64,000 nt of DNA from Lepturacanthus savala (taxonomy: Eukaryota > Chordata > Actinopteri > Scombriformes > Trichiuridae). The stretch is from assembly GCA_030544235.1 (NCBI GenBank), contig CM060474.1, positions 2,884,001 to 2,948,000 of the forward strand. Reading direction: 5' to 3'. The notes beneath the pieces were generated by a model, which saw only the letters and a program-made list of their open reading frames with translations, did not search any database and was not told the origin of the DNA. The translations under genes were made by a program, and so were the position numbers. How positions within the stretch are numbered: the first letter of the stretch is position 1; the number at the start of each line of letters is the position of its first letter. Below are positions 24,630 through 35,821 of the stretch, piece after piece.

Positions 24630-24895
24630 CAGGTTAACAGTAGCACAGTGGGTACCACTGTTGCCTCACAGCAAGAAGTCCTCAGGTGTAAGATCTTGGG
24701 CTGGGACCTTTTTTTGTGACGTTCGCATGTTCTCCCCATGTTTGGGTTCTCTGGCTTCCTCCCACAGGCCATAAAAATGCTTTGGGTAATTGCAAATTGC
24801 CTGTAGGTGTGACTGAATGGTGTGTACAATAGGGTGCTGACTTTGTCTTCTCCCTGTCTCTTGTCTGAAGTATGCTGCAATGGGTATAGAAAATG
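24630..24895 (+). repeat. Dispersed fish repeat (GTTGCCTCACAGCAAGAAG type)
   Basis: It contains GCACAGTGGGTACCACTGTT, GCCTCACAGCAAGAAG, GTTCGCATGTTCTCCCCATG, CTTCCTCCCACAGGCC and a GGGTATAGAAAATGG end. I associate this block order with a high-copy fish repeat of uncertain class. The open frames over it are fortuitous. Confidence 0.6.
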
Positions 24896-25361
24896 GCTGA
24901 CTGTTAATCTGAACTTTAGAACTGATTATTTTTGTAAAACTGATATAAAACCTATATTTACATACCTTACTGAGTTGATGGAATCTCTCTACTACCCTGT
25001 TACATTAGGAAATATACTATTACTCCCTCTCTTGTTAGTTCAATTGCAGCCAACCATTAATCTGCTCTATCTGTACTTGATGATCCATTCTAGTTTTAGC
25101 ATAATAGGGGCTTGAAATGTTTTAAAAACCTTATCAATAATTGTTTTGCATCTTTCACACTACTAACAGATTGATTTGCGATACCCAGGACCCAGTTCTT
25201 CAAATAACTACGTCTGACATACATGCAATGTCTTTGTATCCCAGTTTCTAGATTGTGAGCTGCTCCCCGTTGTCAACTTATGAAATTTGCATGGAAACAG
25301 GATTTAGATTAGAATTTTCCAGATGACATTTGGGGGACTTGGCCCTCAGCAAGATCCATTC

Positions 25362-25401
25362 CTCTTCTCTATGTACCTGTCATAAAGTACATAGAGAAGA
25401 G
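25362..25401. other. Perfect 15-bp stem-loop
   Basis: CTCTTCTCTATGTAC (25362-25376) and its exact reverse complement (25387-25401) flank a 10-base loop. It does not match any terminus of the elements described here. A template-switch event could have produced it. Confidence 0.85.
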
Positions 25402-25704
25402 TAAAGTTCAAATTAGTATGTCATACTCATATTTCCAAAATATAACTTGTGAGATTTTACCCTGAGGTGAATCCTATTCATGACAAATGTATTGGTGTAG
25501 GTTAGTTCATACTCAGAATTATTACATTGTCCTGTGGAGCCCAACGACTGCAATCTTTGGTATCCCCCAAGGTTTGCTGGCCTTTACCTCCTTAGTAGTT
25601 TGACACAGTATATTATTTAAAAGGAGAGAGATATTGCCCCTCCCTTTTATCACCAATAAGTTAGGAACATTATGCTATGTTTGAAACTTGGAAAAAAATG
25701 GTTA

Positions 25705-26661
25705 CTGCATTTTCCGGACTATAAGTCGCGTTTTTTTCATAGTTTGGCCGGGGGTGTGATTTATATTCTGGAGCGACTTATGTGTGAAATTATTAACACA
25801 TTATTACCAGTTTATCATTTCACATGTTATTTTCACACTAAACCACAAGAGGGTGCTCTAGGATTGTGTTGATCATTTCAACATTAGCGGTAATTTTTAA
25901 AAACAACTAAGAAGGGCTTAACAAAAACAGCATTGAAAAGAAAATCATATTCTGCAGATTACGAGCTGTAAGTAGTAAAACATGACGTCAGCGACGTAGA
26001 AGAGGAAGCGCCGCATCTTCTACCTCCGGAGTTAGAGGAGTTGATGAAAAGTGATACCGAGGATGAAGATTTCATTGGATTATAGTTAGCGGATATTTGG
26101 AGTGACACGGATGGTTTTGGTAAACTTCTTATCATGTTATTGATGCTGTAGTTATCAGAATAACTCTTAATATGTTGTGTTAACAGACCAGGCACGTTCT
26201 CAGTTGTGTTATGTAACGTAAACATTCCGTTCAGCCTGTTGTTGCCTCTGTTTTTATTTTAAATTGTTTGTCATTTAAATTTTAAATGTCTGTTCTTGGT
26301 GTTGGATTTTATCAAAATAAATTGTGGTAATTGTCAAAACAAAGGACCACAAACGCAGATGTTGAGTTTCAGATCGAGACAACAACAATACATTCCTTCC
26401 AGTCCCGGGGAGAACGACACTCGCGCATGCGCGGAAACTTCACTCTTCTTCAGTAAACCTTGTTGCCACAATGATCACACAGCGACACCCGCTGGATAAA
26501 CAATTAATTGCCCCCTAATTACCTCTGCTACATAACATAAATTTCCCCCAAAAATGCGACTTATACTCCAGTGCGACTTATATGTTTTTTCCTTCTTTAT
26601 TATGCATTTTATGGCTGGTGCGACTTGTACTCCGGAGCGACCTATAGTCCGGAAAATACGG
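25705..26661 (+). mobile_element. pogo-like deletion derivative, copy 1 (957 bp)
   Basis: It is flanked by TA on both sides (25703-25704, 26662-26663). The right end, read inward, is CCGTATTTTCCGGACTATAG. The left end is the decayed form CTGCATTTTCCGGACTATAA. TA duplication plus inverted termini fits the Tc1/mariner/pogo superfamily. The interior is closely similar to copy 2 at 47981-48838 in the opposite orientation, and keeps two short transposase-coding pieces (see 25933-26085). Confidence 0.7.
25933..26085 (+). pseudogene. Fused N- and C-terminal remnant of a pogo-like transposase
   Basis: The frame reads LKRKSYSADYEL, a stop, VVKHDVSDVEEEAPHLLPPE, then LEELMKSDTEDEDFIGL and a stop. The first part resembles the N-terminal DNA-binding start of pogo/Tigger-type transposases (KRKSY..D.KLKVV). 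The acidic end resembles their C-terminal tail. The catalytic core is absent, and the internal TAA could be an A-to-T change of the expected lysine codon. Copy 2 has the same 153-base structure with the same TAA, so the deletion came before amplification. The family call rests on memory of these motifs. Confidence 0.6.
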
Positions 26662-26832
26662 TACTCTACCCAAAACTCAGTTAACAGGTTCTACAGAGAA
26701 TGGTGTCCTTTTCTATTCTTTTTCGAGAAACCCGAGACTGTTATTTATACTGCTCCTAATTAATATAGTTTTTCTACAGTTTTTTCTACACTTTTATTTT
26801 AAAGTTGGATTTCTCTTTTGTTTGTTGGGGTG

Positions 26833-26937
26833 GCCATAGCTCAGGAGGTAGAGGGGTTCATCCAATTCATCCTGTGTTGAAGTGTCCTTGAGACTGAACC
26901 CCAAGTTCCTCCAGGTTTTCAGGGAAGCTCTGTTGCA

Positions 26938-27017
<80 letters not shown>

Positions 27018-27100
27018 TTGAGTGAGAGACAGACAGAAATTTTAAAGTGCTTTGGTACAACAAGGTAGAAAAAAACACTATATAAATGCAATCCATTTTT
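26833..27100 (+). repeat. tRNA-related SINE-like repeat carrying a GT microsatellite
   Basis: The head GGCCATAGCTCAGGAGGTAG has an A-box-like TAGCTCAGGAGG. It is followed by GAAGTGTCCTTGAGACTGAA and CCCCAAGTTCCTCC, and the tail contains TTTTAAAGTGCTTTGGTACA and CACTATATAAATGCAATCCA. This order matches a common fish repeat. The B box of the full-length family is missing here. The middle is replaced by a long GT run. Confidence 0.6.
26939..27016 (+). repeat. GT microsatellite (about 39 units)
   Basis: An uninterrupted alternating TG run inside the SINE-like repeat. It is the longest pure dinucleotide array in the window. Confidence 0.97.
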
Positions 27101-27602
27101 CTCTTTAATATATTGATATCTGCCGGTAACTTCCATATATAACCCTTCCGGTCATTGTCATCAGTGGGTTAATATGCATCTGTCTGTGCAGATTTTAGTT
27201 TGTATCAGCAAGATGCCTGGTGTAGGGTAAAAAAATGTAAATAAAAATAAAAAAATGAAAGAAATCTTGAGAAGAGCAACAGAGGTAGGATCCATTTTCC
27301 AGGACAGACAGACTTAGAATCAATGTTGTGTGTACAGAAAAGAAGACAAGCATTTGAAAAGGGAAGAACAACAAACCAGAGATTGAACATAACAGAATTA
27401 TAAGGATGTATAGTTTATAGAAGGAATGAGGTGGCAAGGATCCATAGCATCTTCCAGATGCATCTAAGACAGAAAAAAGTTTTAGGGGTTTCAGCCTTAA
27501 ACAGGAAGATGGTTCCACAGGAGAGAAGCCTGATAATTGAAGGATCTGTCTCCCATTCTGCTTCTAGAGACTCTGGGATCCTGTAATAAGCCTTGATTTT
27601 AG

Positions 27603-27662
27603 GAGCACAGTGTTCCAAAATGGATGATAGAGAAGTATCATCCATTTGAAACACTGTACTCC
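27603..27662. other. Imperfect inverted duplication within the LINE relic
   Basis: GAGCACAGTGTT with TGGATGATA is repeated in inverted form as TATCATCCA with AACACTGTACTC, around the spacer gagaag. The arms are about 27 bases with a few mismatches. Other copies of this LINE part are not expected to carry it, so it looks like a local template-switch product. Confidence 0.65.
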
Positions 27663-28313
27663 CAGAATTCCAAATGAATAATAGAGAACTATGAGCTCTT
27701 TAAGATAAGATGGAGCTTTCTAGGTGAGAAGGAGAACTTTGAATTCTATTCTCAATTTCACAGGAACCCAAAGGAGAGAAGTTTATACAGGTGAGATATG
27801 ATCATTCATTTGTGTGCCTGTTAATATCTGTGCAGCAGCATTCTGAATCAGCTGGAGAAGCCTTAGAGACTTGTTGGAGCAGTCTGGCAGTAAATAATAT
27901 GCAGTAATCCAGTCTGGAAATAACAAATGCATGGACTAGTTTTACTGCATCTTTAGAGACAGAATATGTCTGACCTTTGCTATGTTGCATAGATGACAAA
28001 AGACAATTCATGAAGTTTGTTTTCTCTCTTCAGTGAAGGACTCCTAAATTCCTTACAGTGGTGCTGGAGGCCATGGAAATGCCTCCAAAGTAGCTATATC
28101 ACTAGATAGTGCATGTCTGAGCCCAATATTTGAGTTTTTTTTCTGAGTTGAGTAGTGAGTTCGTATATAAAAGGGAATAGCATTGGTCCAAGCACAGAAC
28201 TTTGTGGAATTCCATGTCTAACTATTGTGTGTGTAGAAGATACATTGTTAAAATAAACAGACTAGAAACAATTCAAAAGATAGGACTTAAACCAACTTAA
28301 TGCATTCTCTTTC

Positions 28314-28764
28314 TGTTAGGGTCAGAACAGGACTCAAGCGTAGGACCACAAAAATACAATTGAGCTGCTTTATTCCAGGCAGGTGACCAACAAAAAGTGT
28401 CCGCAGATCAGAAACCACAATACAAATAAAGTGTCCGCAGGTCAAAGTACTAACATAAAACAGGTAAGCAAATTACGTTGAAAAAGCAGGCAGAGATTCA
28501 GACTGATAACAGGGGTCCAGGAAACACATTGCACTGAGACGATCAGACAAGGAGTGTAGTGAGAGCAGGGTTTAAATGCACAGGTGAATTAGAACTAATT
28601 AGACAGTGATGGGTAACAGCTGACAACAGGTGAGCAGAGAGTAGTGACATCATACATAGGGAGGGGTTTGAGGGCAAACCAAACAAAACACACATGGAAG
28701 GCTGCAGTGTCCCCAACTGCCCTTAGGGGCATGATGAGCACAGTCTCAGTCAGAAACCCCAACA
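28314..28764. mobile_element. Solo-LTR-like element with 5-bp target duplication (451 bp)
   Basis: The element begins TGTTAGGGTC and ends CCCCAACA, with TG...CA termini, and is flanked by CTTTC on both sides (28309-28313 and 28765-28769). Removing it rejoins the LINE sequence. These are features of a solo long terminal repeat left after LTR-LTR recombination. No coding region is inside. Read on the minus strand it holds a TTTAAACC block and, near its end, GAATAAAGCAGC, which could supply a poly(A) signal. Confidence 0.65.
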
Positions 28765-28840
28765 CTTTCATATCAAGGAGAGGCTCTCTGTAGTAGGATC
28801 TGATGGTCAATGGTGTCAAATGCAGCACTATGGTCTAAGG

Positions 28841-29043
28841 CAGGGGTCAACAACCCTGGCTTTAGAGAGCCGCTGTGGGTGCAGGTTATTGTTCCAACCA
28901 AGCAGTAACACATCATATTCTACAAATGAAGGTCCATAGCGAGGGCTCTACTGTTGATTAGTACAATCAGGTCTGTAACTGCTTGGTTTAAACAAAAACC
29001 TGCACCCACAGCAGCTCTCTGGGACCAGGATTGGTGATCACTG
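28841..29043. mobile_element. hAT-type MITE in the LINE relic (203 bp)
   Basis: The termini are CAGGGGTCAACAACCCTGG and the inverted CAGTGATCACCAATCCTGG. The inverted similarity continues inward through AGAGAGC.GCTGTGGGTGCAGG. The flanks are GTCTAAGG (28833-28840) and GTCTAAGA (29044-29051), an 8-bp target duplication with one difference, as expected for hAT elements. There is no transposase. The internal block GCTGTGGGTG is shared with the small foldback at 61869-61975. Confidence 0.78.
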
Positions 29044-29260
29044 GTCTAAGAGAACAAGTATGGCGACATGTCCTTTGTCAGATGCGTTGAGAAAGTTGTT
29101 TGAAACTATTACTGTGTAGGAAGCCACATGACTGTTTGATGACTGATTTTTTCCAGGATCTAATGGGAAAAGGATTAGGGTTAGATATAGATTTATAGTT
29201 GACTTAAACACTGGAATCAAGAACAGATTCATTTACAGCTACTCTGACGTTCTGTGCTAC

Positions 29261-31001
29261 ATACCGGGATAAATAAAGATGGATTAAGCATATCCAGCAA
29301 GAAAGTGTCATTCAAAGTAAAAAAAAATCCCTAAACAAGTCTAGAAGTCTATATATAGACAAGCTCTTTCATCTGTCTCTAGGGTCCCTCTGTTTCAGGG
29401 TAAATCGGTGTCAGTTGTGCACTTGTAAATATTATATTTCATTTCTGCCAAGTCTGTTCCACTAGAACCTGCTAAATGCCACTAAATCGTAGACACTGCA
29501 CCTTTAAACTATTAAGTGAATTCTGTAAAACATATATTTAAATGTATATATGGTTGGCTATGCAGGGTTGATCACAGGCTAGATGCCACAGTTTTATTTA
29601 CCACCACATGTCCCAGTCAGCATTCTTGCAGTCAATAATCGGGTCTACCAGGGGGGTTCAACAGTTCCTCTCTATAAACAGTATTCTCTCTAAAAGTAAA
29701 TAGTGAAGCCCTATACCCAGCCCTCATTATACACTCTGGGTGTGTATTTAAGGCTCCTCTAAGGCCTCCCTGCCTGCTGTAACCACATGTGAAAACAAAA
29801 CGGTGAGTCTAGCTGAACTAAGCTGAGCACGATTAACGTGCTGCTTGGAAGCTTTTTGTTGGAGAGGAGCATCCAGGAAACTGCAGGACGTCCAGAGATG
29901 GATTTAAGACTTTTAAAGACCTTTTTAAATCTACCAGTGACAGTCCTGTTGCAATTGCTTCATCTTAGACAGATCTACTTTATTAATCCCAGGCTATTAA
30001 TCACAAATTGTTTTTTAACATATTGCTCAAGTCTTTCTAAACAGACATCTGCCAATAAAACTCTGGTTGTGTTGACCCTGTCTTGACTATTTTGTGCTTT
30101 TTTCCATGTCTAAACCAAATCTGACACTTTTGGTTTCCTTTTAGACAAAATGTGACAGTAACAGCAGTTTCTTATTATTCTAGACATTCTTTAAAAATGC
30201 TGATTGCCTGATAAAAACAACACTATTCTTTTCCTTTTCCATCATGACCAAGTTACCAAGCATCTGCAGGGTGAGAGATACAGGAGTTTTGAATCCTCTT
30301 TTAAACAGAGATCTGGTGTAATATTTATTTTCTTTCTTTTTGTTTTATGTGTAAGTGGAATTAAATATAGGTTGTAGAAAGCAAAATGTAAGACTTATGA
30401 TTTTGCTTTAGATCAAAATATGCCAGGAAGAGCAGGTATGTAAGCTTTTTGCTTTTATTGCATCTTATCCAAGCAGCATAGGATAGTTTTAAACTTTCTT
30501 AAAGACACTTCTTAAAAACACATAATAAAACACTTTGCTTTAATTTCAACCATGTTCAACATGCAGGAGTTTTTAAACCATGTGTTTTTCCCTTTCCTGT
30601 CATGCCAAAATCTTAAGTTTGTAAAATAGATAATTTTCAGACCTGGGTAAATAAATAGGATTGCACTATAACTTGCTCCCTATCATTTCCTTTCCATTTA
30701 TGCCCAAACTTGCATGAAAACAGCAAGTTTTTGACCTTCATTGTGTTCTCTACTTTTCCTTCCCTTCCTGTCAACTCCCATTGTTTCTCATGCAGCTTTA
30801 TTCACACATTTTCTGCCTACAGAGGTCAGTATAAACCTAAAGAATCAGGTTAAGATGCCATCATGCTAACAAACCCGCTGACGGATGGAAGAGATATATC
30901 AGGGGAACAGAATGCCATGTTGCTATGTAATCTGTTTATGTAAACAGCACTGATAATGAATTCCTCTGTCAGATGAGACAGAAGTTGCTGAATACATTGT
31001 G

Positions 31002-31071
<70 letters not shown>

Positions 31072-33059
31072 TCATACACTTGACACAATTCCGAGATAAA
31101 ACTACAAGTGAAACTGGAGACCGCAAGTGACTAAAAGACTATTATTCAATTCATTTCTGCACAAAAACATGGTTTCTGAAAATAAAACTTTGACTGAATT
31201 ATATATATATATATATAGCAAAGTAAAGACACTATAAGATACACTTGTATTATATGTTTTATTATAATAATTCATATATTCATATAACTCAAAATGTTTT
31301 TAAAAAATTTAAAGATCTGATAATTTAAACAGCAGTTAAAATATTATTTTAATAATCAGCATTACATGAAAAAACTACTATCTAAAGCTGTAAGATAATT
31401 GTAGTTTTTAGGTTTTAGTTTTTGTATTTACCTCTGAAATGTAATAGTAAAGTCTAAAGTAGCATTAAATGGAAATGCTCATGTAAATACATAAAGTACA
31501 TTGTACAGTACTTGAGTAAATGTAACTAGTTACTTTACAGCACTGATTAACACCAGCTTAATCTATTCAATATATGTACAGTTTTACTTAATTACCTACT
31601 TATTTATTGGGGATTTGAGATTATATTAAGACCTAGAACAATACTCTGCTTTGAACAATAATGTGTGTCCATAATGTAATAAACATGCTGATATATTTAA
31701 TTTCAGAAGTTTTCCTATTAGAAATGTATCCTACTTTACTGTAAAATCCATTATACAGTATGTACACTGCCCTCCCATATCAATGGTTTTCCAGCAGATG
31801 TCACCATTTTTCTATATTGAATGGTTTGAAACAGTAAACAATTTTCATGGCAATTGTTTCATACTGATTCAGGAATCTACATCACACTTGTGTAAGTTAA
31901 ATACTGGACAGGGAATATCTTCATGCCCATTGGGACTTTACAACTTGACCTAACCAGATTTTCAGCGACCACAAAAACAACAAAAAAACCCACTTTGAGT
32001 AGATGAATGTGTAAACTGAATATCTATGGGTTGTGGACTGTAGCATGGGGAAAAAACATCTGAGGGCTCTGGAAAACAGTGATCATTATTTCCCTGTTTA
32101 CTAACAATTTTTGGAACAACAGCTTCAGTCTAGAAAATAGTCGACAGATCAAACAATCATTATTACTTTTTCCCCTACAAATAAAAACATTAACATCCTT
32201 TAAAACTAAATATAATGAAACATCTAAACTAGCCTAAAAACCTATTTGTTTAGCCTCAAGTTTTTTCCTAATACAGTTGGAGATCATTTAAATGGTTTTC
32301 ATGTGGCATAAATGCATTGATTGATTGATTGATTGGATTATTTGGCTGTCAGACAGCCATGGAAAGTCATACAAGTTATCCGCATCATTTACAACAACAA
32401 TATAAAAAACAAACAAACAAACATGAAAACATAATACCTGTTGCTTTGACTAAAAGGGTATAGGCTGAAGCCATAAAGCTTATCAAACCTCCTCTTTTAC
32501 AATGACACACTGACAAATCAATGTAACCAATTTGTTACAACAATGAAAACGGAATAAAAGAGTAGCATTAAGGAAAAAATAAACAGAAAGCAGAGAACTT
32601 CTACACATTTTTTAACTTTATTTAACACAAAGAATGTACAGATCAGGGCAGGGTGAAATGGTATAAAATGAGGAATTAACTACAGCAACAATGGTGAAGA
32701 TAACAGATTCACATAAGAAATAAAAACAAAACAAAAAGCACAAGGACAGCAAGGTACATTAAAATCAAAAGAGCAAGGATTGGGTTATGGGTGAATACAG
32801 TTTCTTGGCAACCATCTTCACATTATCAATCTTTTTCATATATTTAAAGTAGTTGCTAAAGAAATGTAAAAACATAACTTCTACACATTAATTCCACAAA
32901 CGTTCACCTTTTACAGAAATGCAATGTTGTTTTGTTTGTTGACATTTTGAACATGTTTCTCAATTTATCTGTCATGAAAAAGAAAGTTTTCCTCGTGTCA
33001 TATTGGTACTTCAGCACAGTAAATGACAGTGTCCCGTTAAGTGGGTCTTTTTATGTTGG
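29261..33059. other. Intergenic, no gene recognised
   Basis: AT-rich sequence with a GT array at 31004-31069, a short AT run near 31200, a TGAT tetranucleotide run near 32318-32335 and an AAAC-type run near 32408. Short open frames are fortuitous. A TTTATTTAACAC at about 32624 would read as AATAAA on the minus strand, but no minus-strand transcript is supported. Confidence 0.5.
31004..31069 (+). repeat. GT microsatellite
   Basis: An uninterrupted alternating GT run of about 33 units. Confidence 0.96.
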
Positions 33060-33094
33060 CCAGCAGCAGCAGCAGCCGGTGAGATCAGATTCAG

Positions 33095-33278
33095 CCCTGC
33101 GGGCGGCGCATTGCTACCTGGCTGTGATCCTGCACCGCTTCCATACGGAGTTTGAGAAGTGGTCTGGACTTCCTGGTACGGGACCATGGATGTTTTCTGC
33201 TCCAGTTTGTCCGGGTGAAACATCACCCGCAGCAGTGTGATAAACGCAAAAGACCCCCACCGTCGAGCCGAGAGCAAG
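33095..33278 (+). other. Candidate untranslated first exon of a + strand gene
   Basis: The proposed exon lies in the CpG island and ends at the strong donor GAGAGCAAG before GTGAGC (33278/33279). The + strand frame through it stops at 33238-33240, before the donor, so it would be 5'UTR or hold short upstream frames. It could splice to the ATG-containing candidate exon at 45604. The left limit is the island edge and not a mapped start site. Confidence 0.35.
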
Positions 33279-34200
33279 GTGAGCCTCCCGTGAGTTCGTG
33301 TCCCCGCACCGGCGTTGTGTGCTAATGTTGGGAACTTGAAACGCATCTGTCAGTGGAAACGGTGGCGATAACGTTACTGCGGGGCTGAATGACGGCGGTC
33401 CCGTCTTTTCAAAAGTGAACCGGGACACGCCGTCGCTGTTTTTTTTACTCTGTCGCTCCCCCGCGTGAAATTGTTTCGGTTGTTTCACGTTCACGCGAGT
33501 GGGTAAATTGTGTTTTTATTATTGTAAACTTTGTGCTTATTTGTATTCACCGAGGCCTACCTAGCCAAACCCACCACCGCTGAGCTAGCACGCTAGAACA
33601 CGGCGGCTTCCGGTATCACTCTACAAAATAAAATTTTATTATTTTTATTATTATTTTAAACCTCAATTTAACATAGAGCTAAAGCAAATGCAGCTTAATT
33701 TACAATTAAACAGGCTCATTTACTCCCATAATTATTTTTCTTCCTTATAATTAATATTATTATAAATATTGTCGTTTGCAGTTATGTTAAATTAACATTA
33801 GGTTTATTAACTAGCAACAGGAGTTAATATCCTGAGGGTGAATAAAGCAAGTTAAGCAAATTTAAAGGGATATTAATCAAATAAGATCACAAAGTAAGAT
33901 TAAAGGTGACTTTAAGAAATGACAATAAAACACTTGCCTGTTAAAAAAAAACTATCAACCGCTGTCAGGCTTTTATTTTTTAACATAAAATCGCTTTAGT
34001 TCCGGTCGCATCGCGGCTGATTGGGTAGAACTTGACGCGGCCAAAGTCCCCACATCCATAGACCTATGCCCACATCCCTCCGACAGCCTCCCGCAATGGC
34101 ATCAATGCGGTCCGAGCACCAATCAAAGCCTGCCATTGGATGTCGCCGCGATCACCTCGCCTCCTGATTGGCTGCGACGGCCCGTCACTCACTTTGACGA
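33095..34200. promoter_or_regulatory. CpG-rich promoter-like region with CCAAT boxes
   Basis: CpG dinucleotides, scarce elsewhere, are dense at 33095-33520, around 33600 and at 34000-34180. Four CCAAT or ATTGG motifs occur at 34020, 34119, 34135 and 34167, typical NF-Y sites in housekeeping promoters. A good donor (CAAG before GTGAGC) at 33278/33279 implies a + strand first exon. Reading frames in both directions look protein-like over 100 codons, but none is recognised, and CpG islands often leave long frames open. The direction of transcription could be either or both. Confidence 0.6.
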
Positions 34201-35558
34201 ACTGCTGCTGCATTAATAGCGTTGAAATGAATCGAGAAGCCTCAGTTAATTACCTCGTTTAATAAGAACATAGGTGGGCGCGTGGATGCGTGTTTTGTAA
34301 CGCACGTGCTTCATGAAGTTTACCGCCGTGTGTGGTTTCCTGCTTCACGGGGGAAGGTATAGAGTTCCCTTTGTAGCGAGCTGCGTCAAGTTACACACAA
34401 TCAGACCGTTAAACTGATCTCAGGCGAATTTACTTTCAAAATAAAAGCATGAGCTGTGTCACACCGGCATAAACGTGTATTACGAACACAATGCAAGCAA
34501 CGTCATAGGTTTTGTATGAGTTTACACAGTGCATGGTTGTATAATTTTACTAATGCAACACCTGGTTTGGATATTAAAGCACGAATATTAATCAATATAT
34601 TTCATAGGAACTTCCCTGCTCTGATGAGAGGATTTTAAAGCTTGAAAACCATATATATGTGAATACTCTTTAAGTACTATTTATTAATTATTGCTGTGCA
34701 TAATCTGTATAAGTACATATCAAATTCAAGTATATGTTAAAGCTTTTCTAAGTAAAGTAGTTTTATTTTGGAAATTTGAATAGGAAATTCTGTATTTCAT
34801 TGTTGTGAGCTTGACAATGGTGTGTCTTTCAATCCTTCCTATCCCACTTCAGGATAATGCGGCTTAAGGCAGTCAGGGGCTTTACAGTTTGAAAACACAA
34901 GGCATTTGTAGTAGTACGTATGTACCACTGTGACTGCAGGGTAGATTCAAAACCTTGTAATATGTAGTCAACCTGCAGGAATGTAGTGTTAAATGAATAA
35001 AATAAAGACGGGTAAAATTTAACCTCCAGTATTAGGCAAACAAGCACAAACTGTCTCAAAGATCAGCTACAATATCAGAAGAAAAACATCCCTTTCTTCC
35101 ACAGGCTGCTGTATTCTCATAGCATTCTTGTCGTAAAATGATGTCTTAACCGTAAGTTTCTATTTGTTTTACTTCATCTCCAGTGGTCGGTGTCAGGCCA
35201 CGATGAAATGAGCAGCATGTCAGGATGTGTCAGGGTCAGACTATTTGCTTTATCAGCTCTTTTTGTGGAGCCACTGGGTCACCGTTGTGCTGCTGAGTTG
35301 CCTTTCTGGGATCAGCCCTTTCCCAGCTTTGATGCAAGATAGAGATAAACATGTAAGTAGAAGCAACATTCCTGGAACAAGGCAAATCATACTACAACTA
35401 ATATTGCTGCTGTTGTAGTAGTACTGTTATATAACAATAAAAAAGATACCAGTGACAAATGTTTTTTTTTTTTTTAAATGCCACAAATTGCACAGAAAGA
35501 GGCAGTTAAAACTATATGTGACTTGATACTAACGACAACTAACAACTATACTGAAATA
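34200..35558. other. Downstream of CpG island, no feature recognised
   Basis: Mostly AT-rich sequence beyond the island. If exon 1 ends at 33278 this is intron. No exon with good splice sites is recognised. Confidence 0.45.
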
Positions 35559-35821
35559 TATTGATTATTGAAACAATTAATCGATTAGTTTGGTTCATAA
35601 AATGGTGTAAAATGTCAGTCACTGTTTCATCAAAGCTAAAGCTTCCCTTTGTCCACAACCCCAAGATCAGTTTACTGTTATAGAAAACGGAAAATAATTA
35701 GAGGAGCTGGAATCAGAGAATTTGTACATTTTCTTCTTAAAACTGGCTTAACCGATTATCAAAATAGTTTGTGATTAATATTAAAGTTGGTAACTAATGA
35801 ATAATTGTTGTTACAGCTCTA
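35559..35821 (+). repeat. hAT-type MITE copy (ATTAATCGATTA family)
   Basis: It contains AATTAATCGATTAGTTTGG, TTCATAAAATGGTGTAAAAT, GTCCACAACCCCAAGATCAG, GAGCTGGAATCAGAGAATTT and ends TGTTACAGCTCTA. The same blocks in the same order occur at 37829, 52713 (inverted) and 53530. The terminal GTTGCAGCCCTA/TAGGGCTGCAAC pattern is hAT-like. Confidence 0.7.

Larger units (their letters stand above)
27230..29260 (-). pseudogene. LINE (L2/CR1-like) reverse-transcriptase relic, interrupted by two insertions
   Basis: On the minus strand, in order, the decayed frames show LDHSAAFDTIDHQIL (RT motif A region, about 28795-28838), NALSWFKSYL, HGIPQSSVLGPMLFP (RT motif B region, about 28170-28220), VHAFVISRLDYC (about 27920-27960), then IQNAAA-like and RIEFKVLLLT-like pieces. 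This is the order in the RT of L2/CR1-clade non-LTR retrotransposons, which copy their RNA at nicked DNA. Stops and frameshifts make it dead. The relic is split by a solo-LTR-like element (28314-28764) and a hAT MITE (28841-29043). The 5' limit near 29260 and the 3' limit near 27230 are approximate. Confidence 0.75.

Noticed and set aside
26296..26499. Frame beginning MVLDFIKINCGN, repeated in copy 2 at 48143-48352
   Set aside because: It recurs because the pogo-like element recurs. It lies outside the recognisable transposase pieces and is not conserved in frame between copies.
26867..27136. Threonine-histidine-rich frames over the GT array
   Set aside because: Pure translation of a dinucleotide repeat.
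29761..29815. Promoter-like TATTTAAGG and donor-like CGGTGAGTC, suggesting a short first exon
   Set aside because: There is no CpG island, no open frame and no matching acceptor. The evidence is too thin for a feature.
33011..33494. Two overlapping minus-strand frames of over 110 codons in the CpG island
   Set aside because: They look protein-like, but the + strand is equally open, no acceptor supports a minus-strand exon, and CpG islands favour open frames.
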